Positions 52,462-60,892 of a stretch of DNA of 64,000 nucleotides are shown in pieces. Origin of the DNA: Perilla frutescens (lineage: Eukaryota > Streptophyta > Magnoliopsida > Lamiales > Lamiaceae); assembly GCA_026008535.1 (NCBI GenBank), contig BRKX01000001.1, forward strand, positions 74,846,317 through 74,910,316. The letters are read 5' to 3'. Numbering within the stretch: position 1 is the stretch's first letter; each line of letters starts with the position of its first letter. The position numbers and the translations under genes were made by a program. The notes under the pieces were generated by a model. It saw nothing but the letters and a program-made list of their open reading frames with translations. It was not told where the DNA came from and made no database searches.

Positions 52462-55400
52462 TCAACGTCGGAACCTAAAGTTAGGATAGCCAAGCTGGTC
52501 CATCCTAACTAAGGAAGCAAGTGGCCTCGGGGCCGTCTGGATGTCAAAAATGTGAAGGCCGTCAACCTCATGCCCGAGTCTGGCAAGGAAATCAGCAGGG
52601 CGATTGCCCTCTCTATGGATATGTGTGACCCGAACATAACGATCACGAAGGATGAGTCGAAGTCTGGAGAAGACTTCCCTAAGCTGGCCCGAACCTCGAG
52701 CACCGGATGTGATGACTGTGACCACAGCCGCTGCGTCTAGCTCGATCCAAACATGGGAAGCCGTCTGTGGAAGGAGAAGGAGCCCCTGGAGGAGGGACCG
52801 GAGCTCCGCCTGAAAACTGGAACTGGCCTGAAGCGGGAGACAAAAAGAGGTGAGGAGCTCACCATGATGGTCTCGAAGAAGCCCGCCCCCCGCTGCATTC
52901 TGCTGCGTACGGTCGAAGGATCCATCGGAGTTCAGCTTCACCCACGGCTCTGAAGGGGGCTGCCAAATGACTGCACGGGACCTGAGGGGACGCCGAACAG
53001 GCTCGACAACCGGCATGAAATGAACCTGTGGAAAGCAACCCGCCCACTGGGGAGGCAGGAGCTTGCCACTGAGCACGAGCTGATGAAGATGCCGGATAAC
53101 CTGAAAAATAATATGAGATGATCGAAAGGGGCGACCACGATGCTTGCGGTCGTTCCTCTCGGTCCAAGTAAACCAAAGAATCAGGCAAGGGATCAGAAAA
53201 CATATGTGTCTATGTGTGGCACGTGGGATGAGGTGCCTCCAGAAACTAAGTGCATGTGAAATCTGTGTGAAGTGCGGTGGTGTGATGTGAAACCATGAAG
53301 AAAAGTGCATCCAAACCGCAAGTACAGATTCCCCCTGTAGAAAGAGGTGAGGAACAGACTCAGTACTGGGGGAAGAACAACAAGGGCACCTAGAAACTAG
53401 AGGGATCTCCCTAGTCATAATCTTGGCATCAACAGGTATACGATCAAAGTACAGACGCCAAAGGAAGATAGACATGGTAGGGGTCAGGCAATCACTCCAG
53501 AAATCAGCCAGAAGGGCCCGTCTCGTAGCCCGATGCCTGACACACTCCCAAGCAGAAGTCAAAGAGAACTCACCGTGAGGGGTCAAATTCCATCTCGGGG
53601 CATCCCGCTCACCCCACAGGATCGGCACAGACCTCAGGGAATCCTCAAACTCAGCAGGTAAATCATAATGTGCACACAGTGAATGCAACCTATCTACATG
53701 CCATGAATCATGATGCAAATAGAAACTGACAGGTCTATGATCACGCTGCACAGATGGACACATCAAATAAAGGGGCGCAGCCCCAAACCACACGTCGTCC
53801 CAAAAACTGACATCACCTGTCCCGACAGACCAAGAAATATGCTGCTGGGCACGAATACCTTCAGTCTGAAGGCGGTACCAGATGCGGCTGTCAAGAGGAG
53901 AAACGGGCACGCGTCTCGAGAAAGAGCCTCCACAATACTTCATCATAGTGAAGCGGGCCCAGAGGGAATTCTGGGACCGAAATCTCCACCAGAGCTTGAA
54001 GCTGAAGGCGTCATAGACATCCAACAGGCGACGAATGCCCAAGCCGCCCTCAGCAGTCGGAAGACAGATCTGCTTCCAACTAATCCAGTGGGCTTTTCGG
54101 GCCTCGTCATTCGATCCCCAGAAGAAACGCGCCATGAGCTGCTCTAGCTGATGGAGGGTCCCCTTAGGGGGTCTCATGACCTGAAGGTAATGAAGAGGAA
54201 TGGCGGCCAAGGTGCTCTTAATGAGAGCGAGGCGACCACCAAAGGAGAGGTGCCGGTGCGACCAGCCATGAATCGTCGCACTGATCTTCTGACGAAGATC
54301 GAAGAAGAGCTCCTTCTTGGTGAGCCCCTTGTATAGGGGAATACCAAGGTAGGAGATAGGGAGAGAGGCAGGGGAGAATCCCGTGACCTCCTCAATCGAG
54401 GACTGCCAGGCGAGAGCATGCTTCGAGTGGATGATGAAGCTGCTCTTCCTGGCATTGATCTGCTGTCCCGACACAACAGAATAGTGGGTGAGAAAACCCA
54501 TAAGCCGGGACAGAGCTTCCGACTTAGCCTGAGTGAAAATGAGAATATCATCCGCGTAGGCCAAGTGGGAAACGGGAAAACCGCGTCTAGAGGTGCGATA
54601 AATCATATCCGGATGAGACTGGATAAGCTTATCAACACCCCTCGACAGGTAATCAGCAGCAAGGACAAAGAGGGATGGCGAGAGGGGGTCTCCCTGGCGG
54701 AGGCCACGAGTAGAGTGGAAGAACCCAACAGGAGATCCATTGATGAGCACAGAAAACCAGCAGTTCTGCACACATCTCTGGATAAAGCCGATCCATTTGT
54801 CCGGAAAACCCATCCTACGAAGGACGGTAAGGAGAAAAGGCCACCGCACCCTATCATACGCCTTAGCCATATCCAGCTTGAGAGCGACATTCGGGGTGGG
54901 GCGGGTCAAGGGAAGGTCGTGAATCAGCTCCTGTGCTAACAAGATATTATCACTGATCAGCCTACCCTGTACAAACCCACTCTGATTCTGCATGAGAAGC
55001 AGAGGGAGTAAAGGAGCAAGGCGGGCTGTGAGAATCTTGGATATGATCTTGTTAGTCACATTGCAGAGACTGATGGGGCGGAAGTCAGCCCACGACTGAG
55101 GGTGAGGCTGCTTGGGAAGAAGGATAATGGTAGTGGCGGTAAAGCTACGTGGGAGGGGAGACCCATCAAAGAAATCGAGAACAGCCGCCACTACATCCGG
55201 GGCAATAATGTCCCAGCAAGACTGAAAGAATAAGGAGGAGAAGCCGTCAGGCCCGGAGACACTGTCCTTGCAGATCCCAAAGACAGCAGATCTGATCTCA
55301 TCAAATGAGGGAGCAGCACACAGCTGTTCCCTGTCAACAGACTCAGGAAGGGTCTGGATGTCATCCAGAATAGGGGGGTCGAGCTCACCAGGCTCAGAGG

Positions 55401-56598
55401 AGAGGAGGGTATGAAAGAAGGACACAGCTGACTCTCGAATCTCCTCCTCTGAGTCTAGCACCTGATCACCAGCCTGAATGGAGTGGATCCTGGTCTTGCA
55501 GCGCTTCTGCTTCACCCATCCTTGAAAGAAACGGGTGTTGCGCTCGCCCTCAGCAACCCAGCGGATGGCCGCTTTCTGGCGCCAGAAATCCTCCTCCATT
55601 TTAGCCCGGAGGGTGTATTCGGCTGTGGATCGATGGAGCTGGGCACGAAGCTCAGGGGTGGGGCCAGAATCATAGGCGGCCTGACAGACAGCGACCGCCT
55701 CCTCAGCCGCCCTGAGCTTGTCGAAGATGTTTCCAAAGACATTCTTATTCCACCACTTCAAGTGCTGCTTAACCCGGTTAAGCTTGAACTGGAGGTTAGG
55801 AAGTCCTTGGAAACCAGTAGGAGCGGCCCAGATCATCGAGACCTGATCGTGGAAGGTGTGGTGACGGACCCACATCGACTGAAAATGAAAGGACGACTTG
55901 GGGATCTGGAGTGAGAACTGACACGTGACCAGAAGAGGAGCGTGGTCCGAACGGATACGAGGGAGGTGTGAAACACGAGTGACAGCAAAGTCAGAGGACC
56001 AGGATTCGTTCAGGAGAACTCTATCGAGGCGCTCTAACAGGTAGCGGCCCTCCCAAGTGTAGTCCGAACCGGAATAGCCGGCATCAGAGAGCTGACAATC
56101 AGCAATGGCATCAGCAAAGTCCGCCATCTCTCTATGTCGGTCAGAGGAACTCCCAGTTCGCTCATAGTAGTGGAGGAAGATGTTAAAATCTCCAGCCACT
56201 AACCATGGCGAATCCTCCATGGAGGGAGCAATCTGACGGAGGGAGTCCCAGAGGGGGTACCTCTCAGCCCGGTCGCAAGCAGCATATACGAATGTGAAGT
56301 AGAGCGACCGGGCGAAGAGGGCGGGATCCGTCAGTCGGACGTGTAGAAGCTGGGGTGAGTCCAGGAGGACATCACAGTGGAAAGATGGCCTAAAGAAGGC
56401 CCAAATCTTGTTGTTGCAATTACTCAAGCCCCTGAACCCACCCAGTCTACGATCAAAAAATCGAAAATCGGGTCTGGCCATGGGCTCGAGAATAGCAACA
56501 ACAGAGAGGTGGTGAGTGCGAATCATGTCCTGGAGCCGCGTCTGAGTGGGGGAATTACCAATTTCTTGGGCATTCCAGACAAGAAAATTCGCACTCAT
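52462..56598 (-). CDS. LINE-B ORF2 protein: endonuclease, reverse transcriptase, zf-RVT and RNase H
   Basis: A 1,378-residue protein that nicks DNA and copies element RNA at the nick. Domains in order: AP-like endonuclease, about residues 1-225 (WN at 8-9, Glu 38 in ILEPMA, GDFN at 136-139, RLDRV with Asp 192, SDHAPL at 217-222); reverse transcriptase, about 480-760 (LDMAKAYDRV with Asp 576, RQGDPLSP near 634-641, YADD 681-684); a zf-RVT region (SRCPCC...PHLFLQ); and RNase H, about 1218-1345 (Asp 1225 in NSDGS, Glu 1265, Asp 1288, then HIHREGNRPAD with Asp 1336). All catalytic residues are present with no stop or frameshift. The start is the ATG at 56596-56598, giving MSANFLVWN at the expected endonuclease N terminus. 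An upstream in-frame GTG is not a credible start. The ORF1 stop lies one base upstream (TGA-T-ATG), suggesting coupled translation. The last zinc-finger Cys is replaced by Gly. Confidence 0.96.
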   Translation of the reverse strand: MSANFLVWNAQEIGNSPTQTRLQDMIRTHHLSVVAILEPMARPDFRFFDRRLGGFRGLSNCNNKIWAFFRPSFHCDVLLDSPQLLHVRLTDPALFARSLYFTFVYAACDRAERYPLWDSLRQIAPSMEDSPWLVAGDFNIFLHYYERTGSSSDRHREMADFADAIADCQLSDAGYSGSDYTWEGRYLLERLDRVLLNESWSSDFAVTRVSHLPRIRSDHAPLLVTCQFSLQIPKSSFHFQSMWVRHHTFHDQVSMIWAAPTGFQGLPNLQFKLNRVKQHLKWWNKNVFGNIFDKLRAAEEAVAVCQAAYDSGPTPELRAQLHRSTAEYTLRAKMEEDFWRQKAAIRWVAEGERNTRFFQGWVKQKRCKTRIHSIQAGDQVLDSEEEIRESAVSFFHTLLSSEPGELDPPILDDIQTLPESVDREQLCAAPSFDEIRSAVFGICKDSVSGPDGFSSLFFQSCWDIIAPDVVAAVLDFFDGSPLPRSFTATTIILLPKQPHPQSWADFRPISLCNVTNKIISKILTARLAPLLPLLLMQNQSGFVQGRLISDNILLAQELIHDLPLTRPTPNVALKLDMAKAYDRVRWPFLLTVLRRMGFPDKWIGFIQRCVQNCWFSVLINGSPVGFFHSTRGLRQGDPLSPSLFVLAADYLSRGVDKLIQSHPDMIYRTSRRGFPVSHLAYADDILIFTQAKSEALSRLMGFLTHYSVVSGQQINARKSSFIIHSKHALAWQSSIEEVTGFSPASLPISYLGIPLYKGLTKKELFFDLRQKISATIHGWSHRHLSFGGRLALIKSTLAAIPLHYLQVMRPPKGTLHQLEQLMARFFWGSNDEARKAHWISWKQICLPTAEGGLGIRRLLDVYDAFSFKLWWRFRSQNSLWARFTMMKYCGGSFSRRVPVSPLDSRIWYRLQTEGIRAQQHISWSVGTGDVSFWDDVWFGAAPLYLMCPSVQRDHRPVSFYLHHDSWHVDRLHSLCAHYDLPAEFEDSLRSVPILWGERDAPRWNLTPHGEFSLTSAWECVRHRATRRALLADFWSDCLTPTMSIFLWRLYFDRIPVDAKIMTREIPLVSRCPCCSSPSTESVPHLFLQGESVLAVWMHFSSWFHITPPHFTQISHALSFWRHLIPRATHRHICFLIPCLILWFTWTERNDRKHRGRPFRSSHIIFQVIRHLHQLVLSGKLLPPQWAGCFPQVHFMPVVEPVRRPLRSRAVIWQPPSEPWVKLNSDGSFDRTQQNAAGGGLLRDHHGELLTSFCLPLQASSSFQAELRSLLQGLLLLPQTASHVWIELDAAAVVTVITSGARGSGQLREVFSRLRLILRDRYVRVTHIHREGNRPADFLARLGHEVDGLHIFDIQTAPRPLASLVRMDQLGYPNFRFRR

Positions 56599-56599
56599 A

Positions 56600-58507
56600 T
56601 CAACAAGAGGAAGAGGGGGGAGCACCCCTCACTCTCGATCTCGACGGGGGGCCGGGATCAAAAGAGGAGGGGGGCGGACGGACACGCCTGTGAGGCGGGA
56701 TCTCACCATCCTCAGAAGGAGGAGGTGAGGAATGAACAGAATGAGGAGGAACACGCTCGTGTGAGGAGCTATCAGGATCAGATGAATAATCCATACTGTC
56801 CTCCTCAAGGGCACCAATCCTCTCCTCGACCACTTTATGGACGGTCGAGGCGAGTCTAGGTGCAGACGGGGCATAATAAGAAGATGCCCCAGGATCAGGG
56901 GGATCCCGCTGGAGAGGGGAAAAGCGATTGGAAGTCACCTGCTTCGAAGAGAGGGGGGGATGCAGTTTTTTATGCTGCACCCGTACCCACTTCCTCTTCT
57001 TAGGAGGGCGAGGAGGAGCCGGATGGGAGGAAGATGGAACAGAAGGAACCACGGCCTTGCCTTTGTCAGGCCGTGGAGGAGGAGGGACCGCTACCCCCTT
57101 GCCCTTATCAGGGCGGGGGGAAGGAGGAGCGGGCTGGGGTGTGGTCCCCTGAGGAGGGGGCACACCCGCATTTTGGGATTTTTGGGGAGGGGGCCTAGGG
57201 GGGCGCCTAGAGGAAGAGGAAGGCCTGTCGGGCCGGGCAATACCACTAGCAGTAAAACACTCCGCTAAAGCATGACCTACATGTCTACAACCCGTACAGT
57301 AGGAAGGGAGGTCCTCAAATACCACTTTCTGACTAAGCACAACACCACCAATCACCAATACAATCTCAGAGGGAATAGAAGAAGTCAAGTCTACCTCTAT
57401 GCAAATACGGGCATATGAAAGGCGTGCTCGTGTGGCGGTGTGCCTATCAATCTCAACTGGGGTGCCAATAAGAGAAGCCACAGAAAATAATGCATGCTTA
57501 TCAAATAAGTGCACAGGCAAACCAGGAAGGCGACACCAAATAGCCACAATAGGGGACTCATGTGAAACAGAGAAGGTAGGGGTCCACTTGAAAACACGCA
57601 TGGGGAAACCACAAACATGCCAAATCGCTCTATCATGTGCACCATGCATCAATTTCACATAATCATTCTTATCATCTAGCATAATCAACACATGTTTAGC
57701 ATTTAAGAATTTCCAAGTAAAGTTACCCCGGAGTTTGAGGTTCCCTAATGCCTTTGCTATCTGCTCGGCTGTAGGGATTCCCTTGGAGAATTTGCCCACC
57801 ACAGCATGCTCCAATGACCCTACAAGAGAAGCCGTGTCAGTATCAGAAAAATGGAGTGCGGGTTTTCCTCCATGAAAAAATTGAGTTCCAATTGTTTTTG
57901 TGGTGGGAGGGGAAGTACTGTTAGAAGAAGAGGGATTGTTTTTAAAAAGAGAAGCAAAAGTCTTGGTATATGGGTGAGGGTCAACGGCAGATTGGGATGG
58001 AGTTGAGGCAATTGATTTGTTGAGAGCAGCTAGAGATGGATTCGGTGGTGAAGGGGCGAGAGAGGGTGGGGGTGAGGAAGGGGCAATATGTTGACGGGAA
58101 TGAAAGGGGTGGGGGGAATTGGGAGCCGAAAAAGAAGAGGGAGGGGGGAGAATATCAGAGGGGAATCCAGCCCCAAAGACTATCGATGAAGGTGGGCAGA
58201 GTTCGCCATTGAAGACATTTGAAGCTTTTTGTGAGGATTTTTGTGGAGGTATGTGAGGAGCAGAGGTGGGAGGAGATATGGCGGTGGGGGGGGTGGCAGA
58301 AGATTTAGAGGGTTGAGGGGGAGCCGCCGATGCAGTAGAGAGTCGCAGGGGTGGCTGGACAAGCTCGGCCGTCGCCGGCGGGGGTAGAGTGAGCAGGGGA
58401 GGGTCTGGGTTTAGATGGGTCGGAGTTAAGGGATTTTCTGGGGGAAAAACGGCCGGCGAGGGTCGGCAAGGATGAAGGGGGACGGCGGTGGGGGAAATAG
58501 GGTTCAG
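56600..58507 (-). CDS. LINE-B ORF1, C-terminal part: DUF4283 and CCHC zinc knuckle (start uncertain)
   Basis: This frame encodes the nucleic-acid-binding ORF1 protein of plant LINEs. Reading down the minus strand it is open from at least 58507 and has no ATG before the conserved region. It runs through a Pro/Ser-rich stretch, then FFHGGKPALHFSD (near 57875) leading into the DUF4283 domain (about 57830-57390; FSKGIPTAEQIAKALGNLKL, MRVFKWTPTF). A zinc knuckle C-x2-C-x4-H-x4-C (YCTGCRHVGHALAEC) follows near 57298-57257. Next come a Pro-rich tail with a duplicated RPDKGK(G/A)V motif and a basic KKRKWVRVQHKK run near 57004-56969 that resembles a nuclear localisation signal. It ends in TGA at 56600-56602, one base before the ORF2 ATG. 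Because no start codon is visible in this frame, translation probably began upstream in another frame, with a frame change near 58505-58540, where a G7 run lies. The coordinates of its 5' end are therefore a choice. Confidence 0.72.
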   Translation of the reverse strand: MNPISPTAVPLHPCRPSPAVFPPENPLTPTHLNPDPPLLTLPPPATAELVQPPLRLSTASAAPPQPSKSSATPPTAISPPTSAPHIPPQKSSQKASNVFNGELCPPSSIVFGAGFPSDILPPPSSFSAPNSPHPFHSRQHIAPSSPPPSLAPSPPNPSLAALNKSIASTPSQSAVDPHPYTKTFASLFKNNPSSSNSTSPPTTKTIGTQFFHGGKPALHFSDTDTASLVGSLEHAVVGKFSKGIPTAEQIAKALGNLKLRGNFTWKFLNAKHVLIMLDDKNDYVKLMHGAHDRAIWHVCGFPMRVFKWTPTFSVSHESPIVAIWCRLPGLPVHLFDKHALFSVASLIGTPVEIDRHTATRARLSYARICIEVDLTSSIPSEIVLVIGGVVLSQKVVFEDLPSYCTGCRHVGHALAECFTASGIARPDRPSSSSRRPPRPPPQKSQNAGVPPPQGTTPQPAPPSPRPDKGKGVAVPPPPRPDKGKAVVPSVPSSSHPAPPRPPKKRKWVRVQHKKLHPPLSSKQVTSNRFSPLQRDPPDPGASSYYAPSAPRLASTVHKVVEERIGALEEDSMDYSSDPDSSSHERVPPHSVHSSPPPSEDGEIPPHRRVRPPPSSFDPGPPSRSRVRGAPPSSSC

Positions 58508-60339
58508 GTTTGGGGGAAATTGAGGTCGGTGATCGGGGGGGTAACGGAGACGACGACGGGGCCAAGGGAGGGAGAGAGGCGACCACCGGTGACGGGAAGG
58601 GAGGGGAAAGGCGGCGAAGATGTCGCCGGAGTGTGGGGGGGCCCCGAAGAGACGTCGCCGGTGCAGGGGGGATGAGATGAATGGATCCCGTCGTCTGTGT
58701 CGGGAGCAGGAACAGGGAACCGGGCGGAAGGGACGGGTATGCGGGTCTGGGTTTTTGCGGGTCGGGTTTGGGGAGATGGTGGTGGGCTGGGATTTAATTC
58801 AGTTGGGCCTGATTGAGGGAGGCCCGAAGTGGAAATAAAATGATTTTGGCCCACTAAGCGGGTAGTAATTAAATTTGGGCCAAGTTGGGAATTAATTTCG
58901 ACTGGGCCAGAGGTGGAGAGGCCCAAAGATGAATTTAATTGATTTTGGCCCAATAAGGTGCCAGAAATGGAAATTGGGCCGGAATCAGTGTTTGAGCTTG
59001 GAAAAATAGGAGTATTGGGCCGATATGAGGAAAAATTCACTGAATTAATGTGAGCCAAGAGGAATGATGCAAAATGGGCCAATTCCGGGTTTGGGCTAGT
59101 AAAAAAACATGAAATGGGCTGGGAGACGGGTCGGCCCAATTCGGTATTTAAAATTCCGGGTCGGGGGCCTGGCTCCATATTAAAATGGGGATTAGGGTTC
59201 AAAGAGGGGTGGGAAATTAGGGTTTTCATCTTTGATGGAGGCGGCGGATCGGAGGAGGCGATTTGGGGGTTCAGGCGAGCCAACGGCGGCGATCCGAACA
59301 ACGATGGCGCCTCCGTGTTCAACGTGCACGTAGATGGAGACGGCGGACAAGATCCAGCCCGCCGGCGCTCAGTTTTGTGATGGGACGACGGAGAACAGCC
59401 AGAAGAGTGCAGCTGCGAGATGAGGGCCGACCTCGCCGTCTCAGCAGAGACTTCCATGGCACCTGAGGTCGCCGGCGGTATAGGAGAATTTCCAGGAGGC
59501 TGCTTCAGAGGGGAGGGTTCACGATTTGGGCCCGTCACTCCAAGGGCTGGCGGAGATGGCGGGTTCTCCTGGAGGAGGCCGGCGACGACTTCAAGGGCGG
59601 AAATATAAGCCCCGCTGCCTTGTGTCGACGATGCGAGGGGGGCAGAGGCTGTCTTTGCTTTCAGCGGGCCCAAGCGAGAAAGAGGGAGATCGTCCTCATC
59701 AGATATCTCATCTGCCGACGCTGTGGTCGATGAAAGCAGATCCGCAGCAGCTATTCCAGGTAATTCTTCACTGCCTTGGTCTGAGAATGAGTCGGACTCC
59801 CCTTCCTCTTTTTCTCTTTCTGAAGCTTGGTCAGAGCCTGACTCTGAGGATGGCCTTCTATCATCATTTTCTTCTCTTTCTGTGCTGGAGCTCTGTGTGA
59901 GATGAGAGTTGGTCTTTTGAAATTTTTTCTTTTTTGGGAGTGAGGGTCGATACGGTGTCGGACCAGTTGGGATGAGGAGGTAGGTGTGGTGGGGTTTTTT
60001 GGAATTTGGAGGGTGAGGTTGGGTACGTGGGTGGCTGGTATTTATAGCAGGCGGCTGGATGGGTTCTAGGTGTGTGGCGGGAACTGTGGGGAGGCTGGAA
60101 GGAGTTGTGAATGTGGGAGGATGTTGGTTTGATGGTTCAGTTCGGGTGATAGAGGGTAGACGGGTAGAGTCAGGCAGGGGGGGTCTGCAGATTCTGGGCA
60201 GGGGATGCTGCAGGTTGCAGCAGGGGGATGGAGTGATGAAACAGCTGTTTTGTTGTTTGACTGTTTTTGTGAATTTTTGTGTGAAGGGCAGGCAGAGTGC
60301 AGGCGGTCTGGGTTGGAGTTTTTGGGAGAATCTGGGCAA
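58504..60339 (-). pseudogene. LINE-B ORF1 region, middle part: long Pro/Ser-rich and acidic open frame
   Basis: A 611-codon open frame, in a different frame from both neighbours, with no recognised domain. It begins Pro/Thr/Ser-rich. It then has a strongly acidic stretch at about residues 155-220 (EREENDDRRP, EREKEEGESDSFSDQGSEEL, ADEISDEDDLPL), followed by a long low-complexity Ser/Pro/Asn region and ends ITDLNFPQT before TGA. The first codon is not ATG and is only the first possible start in the open stretch. Its position and composition suggest it is the N-terminal half of ORF1, joined to the DUF4283 part by a frame change near 58510-58540 and to the MGRKK start by another between 60066 and 60339. 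It could instead be a separate extra ORF, or an accident of stop-poor sequence. The acidic block looks too protein-like for chance. Confidence 0.5.
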
Positions 60340-60599
60340 GGGATTTGCCCAGAATCATTGGGGGGGATTGGTGTGTGAGTGGCTGGGGAGAGGGAGTGAG
60401 TGTTGGAATTTTTTGGTGAATTTTTTGTGGTCTGGATGGAATCAGAAGTTGATGAACATTTTTTGGAATTTTTTGCAGATTGATTGCTGGAATTGGGAGC
60501 AGTTTTTGTCAGCTTCGTTTGGGTTTTTTTCGAACAGGAGCTGGAAGACACTACCAGTTTCTGGGCAGAATTGCCTGAACTGGATTTTTTCCTACCCAT
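60066..60599 (-). pseudogene. LINE-B ORF1 probable N terminus (MGRKKSSS...)
   Basis: The ATG at 60597-60599 opens a 177-codon frame beginning MGRKKSSSGNSAQKL, basic and rich in Ser, Lys, Thr and Asn. It is the first ATG of a long open stretch downstream of a presumed leader and the best candidate for the ORF1 start. The frame ends at 60066 while the 611-codon frame overlaps it in another register. G7 runs at about 60177-60183 and 60360-60366 are plausible indel sites. No domain is recognised. Confidence 0.45.
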
Positions 60600-60892
60600 A
60601 ACACTCGATTCAGCTGGAAGGGGACCAAAACATGAAGGAAAACCTGTTCTGGAACTAAGAACAGCGAAGAAAACCAAGGAACAGAAAATGAAAATAAAGG
60701 AAAAAGAAAATTTTAAAAGCTGGAAAAAACAAAAAATTTAAAGGAAATGACACAATAAAAGATCTAAGGGGGGAATTTGACAAGAACTTGGATGATGTTC
60801 ATTGTTGTGTGTGCAAAAGGTGTGGGTTAGTGTGTGTGAGAGGGCAGAGAAAAATTTCTAGAGTGAGAAAGTATTTTTTTGGTTTTTGGTGG
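60600..60892 (-). other. LINE-B 5' leader
   Basis: About 290 bp between the candidate ORF1 start and the telomere repeats. Read on the element strand it begins with a C/A-rich then pyrimidine-rich stretch (TTTCTCACTCTAG, TTTTTCTCTGCCCTCTCACA) and later becomes A/T-rich. No gene is seen. An internal promoter would be expected here for an L1-type element, but I see no motif that proves it. The exact 5' boundary against TTTAGGG (60891-60893) is uncertain by a few bases. Confidence 0.6.

Larger units (their letters stand above)
52154..60892 (-). mobile_element. LINE-B: apparently full-length L1-type plant LINE inside the telomere
   Basis: An element of about 8.7 kb on the minus strand. From its 5' end (right) it has a 5' leader (about 60600-60892), a long ORF1 region (about 56600-60599), ORF2 (52462-56598), a 3' UTR (52179-52461) and an A-tail seen as 25 T at 52154-52178. 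TTTAGGG repeats lie on both sides: the left flank runs GGG directly into the T run, and the right flank is GGTGG followed by TTTAGGG at 60893. A target-site duplication cannot be told apart from the flanking repeats. ORF2 is intact and the tail is uninterrupted, so the copy is young. ORF1 appears broken by frame changes. The A-tail points to the centromere, the same direction as LINE-A. Confidence 0.93.

Noticed and set aside
56599..56625. An earlier ORF2 start upstream of MSANFLVWN
   Set aside because: The upstream codon is GTG, not ATG, and overlaps the end of ORF1; the ATG at 56598 fits the endonuclease N terminus.
58305..58586. 93-codon Pro/Ser-rich frame between the two ORF1 blocks as a separate gene
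   Set aside because: The region is stop-poor in all three minus-strand frames because it is GC- and proline-codon-rich; nothing favours this frame as an independent gene.
52154..60892. LTR retrotransposon
   Set aside because: No long terminal repeats, protease or integrase; an A-tail, AP-like endonuclease and ORF1/ORF2 plan identify a LINE.
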